This document shows, in pieces, positions 53,535-64,000 of a DNA stretch of 64,000 bases. Position 1 is the stretch's first letter. Every line of letters starts with the position of its first letter. The stretch is from Wolfiporia cocos (lineage: Eukaryota; Basidiomycota; Agaricomycetes; Polyporales; Phaeolaceae): NCBI GenBank assembly GCA_029448655.1, contig JACCLO010000003.1, positions 496,001 to 560,000 of the forward strand, written 5' to 3'. The notes under the pieces were generated by a model. It made no database searches and had not been told where the DNA came from. It was given only the letters and a program-made list of their open reading frames with translations. A program made the position numbers and the translations under genes.

Positions 53535-54233
53535 TGTCACAGATTTGGGACATGCCACTATTTTTCCCGTATTTTTACCTATTTATCTGGTATTTCTACG
53601 ACCTTGTAGACATTTACGCTGCCAAGCGCTCGTCTACACGTACACGCAAACAAACAACACGTACACAACGCGGTATACGTCCACCTGTCATAACAACACG
53701 TACATAACACGTTTGTACGCGTCAATGACTCAGCGGACTAACCTCCGGTGTCACGCGCCTTACTCATATCCCGGTACCGGGCTATGTCAGTACAATTGGA
53801 TAAGCGGCCCGCTCGTTATCACATGCCAATGCCCTCACGATTACTCATATTCCGATACCGGTATATAAGAATCACATGCATGGCTTACTAACGTAGCTAC
53901 AGCCACTTCCACAACATGGACCTACGGTCCAAACAAACGATCTTACTGGTGCGGCCATTACCGGCGCACATGGTCTATTGTAGTTTACGACTTAACCATA
54001 TTAGTTATGTCTGCGCACAGACCACCTTCATGTTTGGCTCCCTTACCGGTAACCAAACAAAGCATGTATATAAGTAGGGCTATCACTGCGGATAAGCCTT
54101 AGATTTGTTCTCTGCATTCGCACAGTTACATATCATCTCTGCTTGCGCCCACTAGCCTCCTCACCAACCTCCAGCAACTCCTTCAAGTCGCTTATTAGGT
54201 TATAGTGTGAGTCCCACAGTCTAGTCTGTGTCA
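53535..54233 (+). repeat. 3' LTR of Gypsy-3
   Basis: A 699-bp copy of the 5' LTR with no difference found on reading, followed by the duplication tcagg. Confidence 0.97.
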
Positions 54234-54238
54234 TCAGG

Positions 54239-55385
54239 GTTCTCCTTAGCCCAAGTGGCCACCATTCGGATGAAGTCCTCCTGGGGGATCTCGCTAAGGA
54301 CCTTTGGAGCATTGCTCCCTTCGATAGCCTGCCGGGTTCGCTGTGTTCCGGATCCACTGGCGGGGGTGGTGTTGGTTTTGGACTGCCAGTTTGGTTGATG
54401 CCAGGATGCCTTGTTGCATCCTTTTCCGGGTGCCTCCGCTTGAGTCTTGCTGCAAGAGTGGCACTTCCTCTTGAGCAGATTTGCACTTTCCTTGGCTGTT
54501 GGTTTCACCTGGGGAGTGCGTTCGGGCTTAGCGTGCTCCTTGCCCTTGTCCGTGGTAACCTTTGTGGTGCTCCATAGCTTCTCCTCGTCCTGGAGTCGAC
54601 GCATCACGTTGTCGGTCCGGAGGATTGCCTGTTTCCAGGATTCGTAGTCCTCCGGTATCTGGACGTTATACCCACGCTGCGACTTGTCGTTGACGGTGGC
54701 GGCGACGAATGCCTGGTGGACGGAGGAGTAGATATCCTTGGGTACTGCCCTGGTGACCCAGCTATGGACCACCTGGTTTTCCCTGTCGTATTTGGCTTCT
54801 CCCAGGAGTCGTTCGAGCTCCTGGAAGTACTCCTCGCCTTTACCGAGCATCATGTTGAGTCGCTCTGCCACTACCGCCACCTTCTTCTCCAGGTCTGGGT
54901 CGTTGAACTTTTGGTGCAGTTCCCAGACGAATCGTTGCCAGCTGATCCTCCATTGCCCACCGAGGTAGTGTTCCCTCGTGAAGCCGGTTACCCATGAACC
55001 CACTTTTGGTCCGCGGATCAACGATATGGTGGCCCCAACCTTCTTTGAGTCAGTGAAGAGGATGGGGGCGTTGTCGTCAATGTAAAGCCTTAACCGCATG
55101 TACCAATCGGTGAACCCAGTGCCGGTGAAGGCCTCTGGTTCCCTGACTTTGGATTTGTACCGGGGGTCAGGCCTTGGCTCGGGCAATAGTGAGTACGTGT
55201 TCCACTGTGACGATGCCGGTTTCTCGGGCCTCCACATTGACGCACGAGTTCCCTGCAGAGGCGCGGCTCTCCAGGTGTTCACGGGCGCTGCCTGCGGCGG
55301 CGGAGGTACCGGGTGACCGAACATGTTGTGAGTGGGGTACGCGGCTTGAGTGAAGGAAGCGGGTCGTGCCGGGGCCGGTTGTCTT
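54239..55385 (-). pseudogene. gag: Gypsy-2 gag, central part
   Basis: An open frame with WRAAPLQGTRASMWRPEKP, YKSKVREPEAFTG and the capsid-like region (WQRFVWELHQKFNDPDLEKK). A cysteine motif CHSCSKTQAEAPGKGCNKASWH shows C-x2-C-x11-C-x5-H spacing. It continues across the Gypsy-3 insertion into 43763-44227. Similarity to Gypsy-1 ends near 55385, so the N-terminus and 5' LTR of Gypsy-2 are gone. Confidence 0.85.
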
Positions 55386-55550
55386 AATGTTTCACCTGCA
55401 AATAATACCATCAGCATACAACCGCGACATGACGTTTGTTGCTTGCCACCTATTAGATGGGAGATCGGCATGTCTGATCGAGGTCTGTCGTGATTTGTCA
55501 GCACAGGTCTTGCGTTGACGATTTTTCACTTCTTGTCCCTCGCTACATCC

Positions 55551-57105
55551 ATGGCTCAGGAAGGCAGCTCGCATGACTCACACTCAGATGCAACCAATGA
55601 GGGGGGAACCTCTGGCGGAGAAGCAGCAACATCTACAACACCACCGGTAAGCAAGAGGATAGGTGACCCAATATTGTAACTAACAGACAGCTTAGGGGCA
55701 CTCACATGATGCTCGGGTCACTGCAATCCTGTGCGGATTAACAGGGAAAAGTGCTGGCATTACCACTACAGAAGTCGCAAGAGACAAAGCAAACCGAACA
55801 TTTCTCAACAGCGCTAGACGTAAGGCCGTAGGAACGTTGCCGAAGGCCCAGGTGCATCTGAGAATCATACAAAAATGTGCACTGCATTGATCCATGCATC
55901 AGATCAAACGCAATGTAGAGAGAACCGTGCAAAAAGGCCGGAAGGGCCGATCAACAGGGCCAGTACGTATACAACTACTCACCATGTGGCCCATTGGTAT
56001 CAAGGTATGATGATGACGAGCTTCAGGTTATATTGAACTCATTGGTCTTCCAGAATGGCAGCCTCATGCAGGATATCGCACCTTCAAAACATGTCCTCGC
56101 AAAACTCCGAAACTACGGTCTCAGTGCAATAGATACTACTGATGGCTTCGTCTTCTCGAAAACATGGGGACCTGCCAAAATGCATGCATTCTTATGTGAG
56201 CAACTGCCACACTTCTTCGAACATCTTGCAACAAAGGATCCTTGGGTATCTATCTATCTCTGCTGAGGACGATGATGGAATCAAGAAGTATCGGTTACCT
56301 TACACTCTGGTTTCATGGTCCAAGAAGAGATTGCATGCCAAGACAAGGATTACTCACCCGACGGGTGAGGATTACTACTTCTTCAAAGGGCGTGATGGGG
56401 CATCTTGGCATGAGAGTCAAATCATCATCGGTGAGTGCTCATATCTCATGGATCTAGACTAGTTAATCATCAGTCTGCAGCCCCACACAAGACGATTGAG
56501 CCAGAAACATACCACCAATGGGGGAACGATGACAAAACGCCGTACCATTCTGATGACAGTAGCTCGCAAGAAATCCCTTTGGAGGATGTGTATGAGGTTG
56601 ATGTAGACAATCTGAAAGGAAAACAGCCGATGAGACGTAAAGGGATCAAACGGTGCATTACCTCAGACAATGAAGGTGAGAATATTTTAGGATCGGGGGT
56701 TGATGATGATGACGACAAATTCATTGAACGGGGCTTAGCGTCATGAAGTCCAACACCGCAAGTTCCTCCCATCAAGCGTTCACGTATTCTAGAGGCTGTC
56801 GATGGTAAAAATATATCTCATCGGTTAAGATGCTCGACGCTGACTTGCTATACTCACAGCCCTTACTGCAACTATGGCTGTGGGTGGGGGTGCATCTACC
56901 TCCACAATTGCTGTTGCTCAATGTGCCCAAGCCTCAGGAAGTGATCGACTTGAGCAACGATCTCGTTAGCGATAGCGATAAGACTGCCACAGGTGCAGCT
57001 AGTCAGTTGGAGGAGTTTATGCATGCGGACTCACCCAATCTTGCCACACTGTTCAGTGATGATCCATGGTCTACTCACAAGATAGATTTCGGTTATAAAA
57101 AGTAG
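55551..57105 (+). pseudogene. Unrecognised multi-exon gene with disabling lesions
   Basis: Exon 1 begins MAQEGSSHDSHSDATN (55551). An intron from gtaagc (55647) to an acceptor near 55694 leads to GHSHDARVTAILCGLTGKSA. Later coding blocks are YDDDELQVILNSLVFQ and TWGPAKMHAFLCEQLPHFF, then YTLVSWSKKRLHAKTR and GEDYYFFKGRDGASWHES. A 50-bp intron (56431-56480) joins IIIAPHKTIEPETYHQW, which leads into an acidic tail with DVDNLKGKQPMRRKG. The frame is broken near 56250 by an extra atct in gtatctatctatct; a single atct fewer would keep WVSISAEDDD in frame. A TGA at 56744-56746 and a further frame change near 56930 precede the end FSDDPWSTHKIDFGYKK. It looks like a basidiomycete host gene that has decayed. 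Its function is not recognised. Confidence 0.55.
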
Positions 57106-57593
57106 AGATTGTGTCTGGCAATGCAAAAGACCTTGAACGTGAGAGCCCGCTGAGACAAAGTGTGAGAGCGCCGACGTTTAGCCCTGAGCCCCAGTGAAAG
57201 TACCTCATACCAGAATCTATCAATAGATAACGGGTATGATAGGGGTTGAAATTGGACGGTAGAATAGCATGCGCTATCTTTTAGGCGCCCAGTAACATAG
57301 TAGTAGCTACTGTAAGATGCCAAAAGCTATGAAGGTAGTATTAGGCATGTAGGACGGATACCCAATAATTTAGAAATTATATCCCCATCTACTGGAAGCT
57401 AGAGAAAAATACTTGGGGCCCTGGGTTGAGTGCCAGAAGCTACCAGAATATACTCATTGCCAGTGGCCTTTACTCCCAAATCAATCAGAACATACAAATT
57501 CATATCATTGTCCATTTTATAAGCTGCCGCAAACTACAGAAAGCTACTAGAACATATCCTCGCCCTTTTGACGTAGGTTTTGCGTCATACTAC
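57106..57593. other. Spacer, nothing recognised
   Basis: No gene or repeat identified between the two neighbouring gene remnants. Confidence 0.4.
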
Positions 57594-58645
57594 TCAAATC
57601 CTCCTGCAGCACAGCAACTCGGCGAGCTCCCTGAATATTCGAAATCAGACATGTTGCACTGTCAGACAATCTGTGAACATACCAAAGAGCTTCATACGAA
57701 TCTAAGCTGTCCGAGCTTGTCACCATGTGGTGATTAGGTGGGTAATAGCCTGTAGAAAGTTAATAGTGATATCTCAAGATGCTGAGATTTCGCATACCTC
57801 CAATAACATAAATGAGGAACGCCCTGGCTCCATTTGCATCAGTCGATTGTCTATTGTGCGAGCCGCTTCTCCGTCCAGGAAGCAGTGGCCTCAGAGCATC
57901 TGCAGCGCGTGAATGCCACGGGCGACCATGCGAGGGGATGTCCATGGGGGCAGTGCTGCTCTGGTTCCACCAATTCTCAGCGGAACCCAAGCTACTTTCT
58001 GTAGAGCGCACATTGTCCGACGGCTGCATATAATCTGCGGCGCCATGAGCATGATTGTGCGTGTGGCCCATATCGACAGACTGCAGACTGACAACGATCA
58101 CGGGCACCACGACGATCACGTTCGGGTGTGTCACAGCGGGCAACGGCGCTTGAGGCTCGCTGGGCTCCGCACCTTCAGCGGGCGTGTCGAGTGGGGTGGT
58201 AGTGGAGGAAGGGGGGTGCGAGTCAGAAGTGGCGCTTCCGGCAGCCTCAGGCAAGGCAAGGGAAGTAGTGTCTGCGGAAGCACAATGAGAGGCAGTAGCA
58301 CTTGTGGTAGCCGCATGGCCCTGCGTCTGCAAAGCGGGGATAGGCTGGAAGCGATACAATCGCCAGAGGTTGACTCCAGGAGCCCTGTGACTGCTATCTG
58401 GGATGTATCAGTGGTCAAAAAAGGACCCAGGGATTGGTGTGGGCGAGCGCATACACTCACCATGTTCTGTGGTCAGTCCGATCACCTGTGTGCCCAGTGC
58501 ACATTGGCAAGCGAGTGCGCATCCTTGACGCTTCACATGTTGCGGACCAGGTCTGCAATGTCTGCGCTGGCAGACAACTCGTCGAGTGGGTGGCGGATTG
58601 AGTCGAGGAGAGGTGCCATCTCGGGGCACAATGCAAGCATGGGGA
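57594..58645 (-). pseudogene. Truncated gene of a RING-type E3 ligase-like family, RING missing
   Basis: Exons read on the minus strand: 57798 up to about 58370 (NLWRLYRFQPIPALQ, a low-complexity Ser/Thr/Pro stretch, then RAFLIYVIGG), 57683-57749 (YYPPNHHMVTSSDSLDSYEALW) and 57594-57630 (ELAELLCCRRI, stop). The introns are 48 bp (57750-57797) and 52 bp (57631-57682), and the junctions keep the frame. Further up, LCPEMAPLLDSIRHPLDELS (near 58580-58640) may be another exon. From memory, the family with FLIYVIGGYYPP followed by WELAELLG ends in a RING-H2 domain. Here the frame stops right after ELAELL, and no RING cysteines follow. I infer a truncated ligase-like gene. Confidence 0.5.
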
Positions 58646-58997
58646 ATGTATGTACCTCTGCAGTTTGCACCTACAGACCGAAGTTATCGAAGACAGTTGC
58701 TGTACATGCATATACTCACTCAATCTTGTTCAAAGCTTTCATTTGCTGTGATCTGTGATGAAGCAATCAATTACCTCTATGGCCACCTTACCAGAACAAC
58801 AAAGATGGGGAGATAGTGGAGGTATGCGGTAGAGGTAAGAGAAAAAGATGGACGACTCGAGACAGGACAAGTGGTTGCCCTATGACACAATATTAGCTCA
58901 CGTGGGCGCTTGGACTTGCATTGAGCCAAGTCCGCTACGTGTTCGACCGAATTGAAACGTGGCTCTTCGACTTCACAGGTGCCCGAAACTTCAACGT
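58646..58997. other. Spacer, nothing recognised
   Basis: Nothing recognised beyond the possible exon mentioned for the neighbouring gene. Confidence 0.35.
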
Positions 58998-59199
58998 GTT
59001 GGAACATGGATTTGCCAAGGCCGAGCTCGTGCGTGCCTGAACATCACACACACGTCGGGAGCCGGGTATCGCGTAGCTGGAGGGTGAAACAGTATATAAT
59101 AGCTCGATTTTGTACCGTACCTCACATGATTGCCCTACGGGCATCGTCACGCCTGTGGACAAACGCGCTCGTTGAATCGATGTTTTGATTGCTCTGACA
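58998..59199 (+). repeat. Inverted repeat, left arm
   Basis: About 200 bp (gttggaacatgg to gctctgaca) that recurs inverted at 60052-60254 with roughly one difference in ten bases. Both arms contain a TATA-like agtatataatagctcg. Confidence 0.75.
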
Positions 59200-60051
59200 C
59201 AATGTTGTCAACGTCTTGATGAAGATATGTTAAAGACAAGAATTAATATGGATGGGTATGACGAAAGTCTTGGCATTGGTCATTGGACCGCTCGTACTCT
59301 TGGCATTTAGCTTTCGATATCATTGGGGTTGAAACCGGTATCTCAATGGTATATTTATATATTTTCTGGTATTTACAGGTATCCCAAGGATATGCGGGAC
59401 TTTCACTGGGCCTGAGCGCTGGGCTCTCCATAAAGGGTTGTGAGGGGTTCGAATCTGAGCAGAAGTTTAAAAAAATGCCTACATAAGGACCGTATACGCA
59501 CACCCACTTCGCCATTTCGCTTACAATGCAAGCGCGCAAGTAAAGATATGATCTGAGATGAGCTCTCGATGAACGGCGCTAACCTACGAACATAAGCGCC
59601 CATGCCGGCTTTAGAACTCGCGTTTCGCGTGTCGCGAGTTTGTGTGTATTTGATTATTTGTACAAAATGAACGGCATATACATCTGCCAATCGTCAGACA
59701 GTCGGCATGAACCAGGAAATAGTCTTAAATCATGATATTTATCTGACACGCTGCGCGAGCTAGAGACTATGATATAGCTCGACTCCCGCATGCAGCAGAT
59801 ACTGAGAGAAAGACAGCAGCCATGATGCTCGACTGAACTGATGATAATTGCTTTCAAGAGGAACCAGCGCGTCAGCGCAGCTCTGAGCATATCTTGGATC
59901 GATCGCATCGATCAGCGGCGCAGAGCGCCTAGCCTTCAGGGTGCCGTATTGGAGTCAGTCTGCAGAGCCTACGCACCTATCTTGAGAAGAATATGCGATG
60001 GAGAGCACTAAGTTGCTGTTTAGCTTCCAACTGAACGAGGAAACATGATTC
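59200..60051. other. Loop between inverted repeat arms
   Basis: No recognisable transposase or gene. Near 59403-59465 a short stretch with GGTTCGAATC resembles a tRNA-derived tail. Confidence 0.4.
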
Positions 60052-60254
60052 TGTCAGAGCAATCAAAATATCGGTTCAACGAGCGCGTTTGTCCACAGGC
60101 GTAACGATGCCCGTAGGGCAATCGCGTGAGGTACGGTACATAAAATCGAGCTATTATATACCGTTTCACCCTCCGGCTACGCGATACCCGGCTCCCGACG
60201 TGCGCGCGACGTTCAGGCACGCGCGAGCTCGGCCTCGGCAAATCCATGTTCCAA
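60052..60254 (-). repeat. Inverted repeat, right arm
   Basis: The inverse of 58998-59199. The pair spans 1,257 bp and could be the ends of a non-autonomous DNA transposon, but no target duplication was found. Confidence 0.7.
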
Positions 60255-60411
60255 CAGATTCGGCACATCGGTAATAGCAAACATGTACACGATACATATG
60301 ATCAGTCACCAAATAGTTACGTACATGCAAATCAGGACGATATATCGTGAATGCTAATACGTCGGTAGGTTAGCGTCCACTGGTGGATGAGTGTCATGCG
60401 GATGAACCGGA

Positions 60412-63097
60412 TCATAGATGGGCCTGCACAACAACTGGTTCAGACCGCGGAGCTGGTGTTGACAGCAGCGACAGCTCTGCTTTGCCAGTATAGATCGGCA
60501 TCTCGTCAAGGAACACCTCCCAGCTCTCCTGAGTCAGAATGGGCGATACCGCGTACGCGTCCGCACCAAGGCTCGACAAATACTGCTCGAGGTGCGGCAT
60601 GGCAGCATTGATCGCTTTGTCCTCCATCTCAAATTGATCCCGGCGAGGGAGCCCCGCAGACTCGACATACCATCCTGAGTCAAACAGAACAATGCCTGCC
60701 TCGTATAGGTCAACTAGTGGGCGAGGAACGTTGGCGTCGAGCGCGGCCTCGTACGCCATCCGGTGTCCGATAGCCTGGACGAGAGGCAAACAGCGAGGTA
60801 GCAGCAGTCGGGCTAGACTTTCGTGACGGTGATTTCCGCCCGCTTTGGCAAGCAGAGAGCGGCACTCGGAGAACAGGCCGGCCTCGTGGCGGGCAAGAAG
60901 ACAGTCTGGATGCCTCGGCTTTGGCATCGAATATCGACCAAGCAATAGTTCGTTTGCAAGCCCTAAGGTTCTTGTTAGTCATCTTGACTAAGTATCAGTG
61001 CGAGAATAAGGCTCACGGATGCTCAGGACTAAAACGTCTCCCTCCGCGATACGGATGCCTCGTATCACCAGCTGCAACTAGTGATGTGCCAGGCCCGGCT
61101 TTGGGCCATAGGCCGGGCCGGGCCAAGCCCTACTTGGGCCGGGCCAGGCCGGGCCCTACACCACGGCTTGAGACGGCCCAGGGCCCGGCTTGTGTCTCAA
61201 GCCGGGCCGGGCCAAGCCGTGAGCCCCGGCCTGAAATCTAACGGATAAAATGTCTAGTAACTATGACATAAGGATATATATAGTAGCAGTATGCCATATT
61301 CCAATGAAGTATGTCTATATTATTAAATTCAAGCAAGAGGATAGTCCCATGGAATGAATATTTGATGCTGAAGCCTGTCGCTCACTTTTGGGCGCCTATA
61401 CGATGCCCCATTTGGAAGGCGCGCCACAGAGCACCGTGCCGGTGAAATGATGATTTCACACTATAATTCACTAATTATTGAAGATACTGGAGCTTGGCTT
61501 TGTCAGAAGATAGTTGGAGAAGGTACGTTATAAGTTTGTGTGGCTACAGTGATGATCATCCTCACAGTGCCAGGCCCCGGGCAAGCCCCAGGCCGGGCCG
61601 GGCCAAGCCCTGGGCCGTCAATGGGGGCCCGGCCTGAGGTTTTGAAAAGCCAAGGCCGTCCAAAGCCGGGCCAAAGCCGGGGCTTTTGAGCCGGGCCGGG
61701 CCTGGCACATCACTAGCTGCAACAGGAATCAGCGCTAGCCGCACACGAGCAATATGTGAAACCTACCTCAGATTGGAGAATATTGTTGTGCTCAAACATT
61801 CCGTGTGCGCCAATCCGCTCGGTGAGAGTCGCAAGGCTCGACCAGGCGTGGTGTGTCATCGAGGCTTTCGCTGCGGCAGCGATCCCACTCCTGACGCGGT
61901 GGTCAATAGACATATCCCGGTACATCCGGGCCGCGTCGTCTGCGTATGCGCGCATCACTGCAACCTGGGCGATTGCGTGCATGATCGGCAGTTGCTGGGT
62001 TCTGAAAGACATGATTGGGACGCGAGTGCCATCTGATGCGGTGACGATCCGGCGAAGACTGTATCGTGCGGCAACGTAGGCGTTGACGGAGATGAGAGGA
62101 ATGGCCATTGTCGCAAGGGCTAGCGAGCCAACGGAGACGCGCCAGATACAAGAGATGAAGTTCGCTCGGTGGTCTGCGGGCCTTGCTAGTGACCCCAACA
62201 ATGCGGTAGCCGGCAGTCGGACATGGTTGAATGATGTAACAGCATGGTCGACGGGTTTGACACCCCCTAGCCGAGGCACGACCCTAGACATCCGATGAGC
62301 GGTCGAGTCAAGGCATTTTAGGTACAACGACTTGCCGAGCAGTCACGCCTTTGCACATTTCCTTTCCGTCACCAAGAGGGACGACGAAAGGGCGAATACC
62401 TCGGTTCTCGCCATTCACCATAAGCTGCGCAAACACGACTGCGATCCGGGGAATCCCTCCGAAAGGACCGGTTGGAGGCATGTACCTGACCCAGGGTTAG
62501 TAAGTACTTCCCGTGATCTATTACGCAACTCACTTCCGCGCGTTCGGGTGAGGGGTGTGAAGATCAAATTCTCCATTCGCAAGGAGGGTCGCAGTCGTCT
62601 CTAAGTTAGGAGCATCCAAACCATGTCCCACTTCGGTGAGTAGGTATTGAGCACTGTCGTAGGATGAGTCATCAGTCACGCTGTCTCATAGCATTCGCCG
62701 AGTTGACATACGAGACATCGAACTTCATGATCTTGTCCATAAGAGGCCGTAGCTCCGGTCTCTTCTCCGCAAATGCTGCTAGAGTACCACCCGCCAGGTT
62801 GTACTGAATTGTGAGAAGCGTGAAAGCACCACCATCGAGAGCATGAATATTGTCGGTATGGAACTCCCAGAATTTAGGTGTCATATAGAGAACATCGTGA
62901 GCAGTGAGGGCTATCGTAGATATTGTGCGAATTGAGTTCAGCGAACCCGACAACGTGACAACCTGCTTACCGTAGGCTTTTGCGATCGCACGCGCTCTGC
63001 GATATGAGAGCTCAAGTCGTTCTTCCAGCAAAGCATCGTCAGGGAGTCGCTGGTACTCTTGGGATTGGGGGAGGTGGGCGGTTCGTGAGGAAGCCAT
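60412..63097 (-). CDS. Acyl-CoA oxidase-like protein, seven exons
   Basis: Exons (minus strand): 62971-63097, 62712-62910, 62534-62653, 62336-62485, 61767-62283, 61017-61071 and 60412-60962. They sum to 1,719 nt, exactly 573 codons, so 572 residues. The N-terminus MASSRTAHLPQSQEYQRLPD leads to family motifs: LTAHDVLYMTPKFWEFHTD, LLTIQYNLAGGTLAAFAEKR, QYLLTEVGHGLDAPNLETTA (the FAD/substrate region), KYMPPTGPFGGIPRIAVVFA, ALATMAIPLISVNAYVAARY, FRTQQLPIMHAIAQVAVMRA and the C-terminal MPKPRHPDCLLARHEAGL. Such flavoproteins oxidise acyl-CoA to enoyl-CoA in peroxisomal fatty-acid breakdown. The C-terminus (QAHL) is not a PTS1 signal, so location is uncertain. The introns are 48-60 bp except intron 5 (61072-61766), which is swollen to 695 bp by a hAT MITE. 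Intron 4 (62284-62335) uses a GC donor (gcaagt). No stop or frameshift was found. Confidence 0.88.
61079..61715. mobile_element. hAT-like MITE in intron 5 of the acyl-CoA oxidase gene
   Basis: A 637-bp element ending TAGTGATGTGCCAGG and its inverse CCTGGCACATCACTA, flanked by the exact 8-bp duplication gctgcaac (61071-61078 and 61716-61723). The ends are packed with ggcccgg and gccgggcc motifs in both orientations; there is no coding region. In gene sense the duplication reads GTTGCAGC and contains the 3' splice site, so insertion duplicated the acceptor and left a usable copy next to exon 6. Truncated relatives are at 35410 and 37912. Confidence 0.95.
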
Positions 63098-64000
63098 GGA
63101 GAGTCAAGGACTATGCTGCGACCTGTGAGAGGTGCAAGAGCACCGATATTTATACAGAGAAGATGGGGGAGAACCACAGCACAAGGGCGCGCTCAAAAAT
63201 GCAGCTTGAAACATGTGGCGGGCTGGACAATTAATGTGTACGAAAGCAAGCTAACATCAGCATCCGACGAATGAATCGGCCTGCACCTGCAGAGCCAAAT
63301 TTGTGGAACCCAGTATCTGATGTAGAGATCTTCCTACTAACCGTGATCGCCACATGTACTGATGGATCTCCGGGTATTGACTTGTGAACTCGAGGCAGTC
63401 GCGGAAGCATGCTAACGTGCAAACCCAAGTACAGTAGTCATTCCTGAGTGAAGGCTAGGCTCCCCTCAAGAATTGCGCCTACGTTTTGACCAGTTCACTT
63501 GTAGACGATAGTGCTCAGGTGACTATATCAAGGCTCAGATGTGACATCTACCGACCGAGAGACCAAATATCACCGCCCAGGATGTCGAGGCACATGGCGG
63601 CCATCAGGCACCACGGGAAGTATTTCCAGTTCTCTTTAGCGCTCGCGATGTTCTTCTATGATGAGATGTGTAATGACAATTTGTCTTCGAAGCCGCAAGG
63701 ATGTCGTTAGGACGACAACGAGCTGTTCAACGTGAGATGCCAATGCGGCGTCCATCGTGCAATGCCAATGTACGGGAGGCCGTGACACTTCAAATGGATG
63801 CAAGCCGACTTTGTAGACCCTCACCCCCCTAATGTGATTCTTCTGCCGTCATTCCACTTGCCATGCGGCGTTTCAAAGAAGGCGGATATACCAGCAACCG
63901 CAGCATGAGCCTAGGAACCACTATCCTAGGTCGTGGATAGTATTCGAGGCGAATCTACGAAGTTTCCCGGGTCGGATCAGGTCCTTGCCTTTTTCCCGCG
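63098..64000. other. Region upstream of the acyl-CoA oxidase gene
   Basis: A minus-strand TATA-like stretch (atataaatatcgg near 63146-63158) lies about 55 bp above the start codon and may be its promoter. The rest has no recognisable gene or repeat. Confidence 0.4.

Larger units (their letters stand above)
44233..54233 (+). mobile_element. Gypsy-3, young full-length chromodomain Ty3/gypsy element
   Basis: A 10,001-bp element with 699-bp LTRs (44233-44931 and 53535-54233) that I read as identical, and a target duplication tcagg (44228-44232 and 54234-54238). Order: LTR, primer-binding site, a 1-kb leader, an extra ORF, gag, pol with a C-terminal dUTPase, polypurine tract, LTR. Gag and Pol are open throughout. 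It inserted into the gag of Gypsy-2 in the opposite orientation. Identical LTRs and intact frames suggest that it moved recently and may still be active. Confidence 0.97.

Noticed and set aside
56246..56268. 22-bp intron in the gene at 55551
   Set aside because: Far shorter than the 48-62 bp introns elsewhere in the window; a 4-bp duplication explains the frame change more simply.
57913..58758. 281-residue plus-strand ORF
   Set aside because: The minus strand carries family motifs and frame-keeping introns over the same bases; the plus-strand ORF has no recognisable feature.

Overview
The window is nuclear DNA of a filamentous fungus, most likely an agaricomycete basidiomycete. The evidence is multi-exon genes with 48-62 bp GT-AG introns, chromodomain Ty3/gypsy elements, and host-gene families I know from mushroom-forming fungi. 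The genus cannot be settled from the sequence. Most of the 64 kb is a transposon graveyard with several layers of nesting; few host genes remain and they cluster near the right end.

Left part (1-10.2 kb): a complete minus-strand Ty3/gypsy element (Gypsy-1, 41-8927, 371-bp LTRs, duplication gtaat) sits inside a decayed non-LTR retrotransposon. Gypsy-1 itself carries a solo LTR of the Gypsy-3 family. From 10.2 to 22.5 kb come a hAT-like MITE with tRNA-like arms, many solo LTRs (several with exact 5-bp duplications, one LTR inside another) and a Ty1/copia remnant broken by another hAT MITE.

Middle part (22.5-38.4 kb): sparse, with an unrecognised broken gene (about 25.6-26.6 kb), a 10-codon minisatellite at three sites, a 4.5-kb hAT-like element (27563-32060) containing a solo LTR and MITEs, and a small three-exon beta-trefoil gene (34396-34906).

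Right-centre (38.4-55.4 kb): an old, 5'-truncated minus-strand element related to Gypsy-1 (Gypsy-2) is interrupted by a solo LTR and, inside gag, by a young plus-strand element (Gypsy-3, 44233-54233, 10,001 bp, LTRs that read as identical, duplication tcagg). Gypsy-3 has an extra 307-codon ORF upstream of gag.

Right end (55.5-64 kb): a broken multi-exon gene, a truncated gene of a family that I recall ending in a RING domain, a 200-bp inverted repeat pair, and an apparently intact seven-exon acyl-CoA oxidase-like gene whose fifth intron holds a hAT MITE placed exactly at the 3' splice site.

The most notable signals are: (1) both gypsy lineages encode a dUTPase, one N-terminal to protease and one at the C-terminus after the chromodomain; (2) in both, the 11 nt after the LTR are complementary to the predicted 5' end of their own transcript, the Tf1-type self-priming design; (3) the unknown ORF upstream of gag in the young element.
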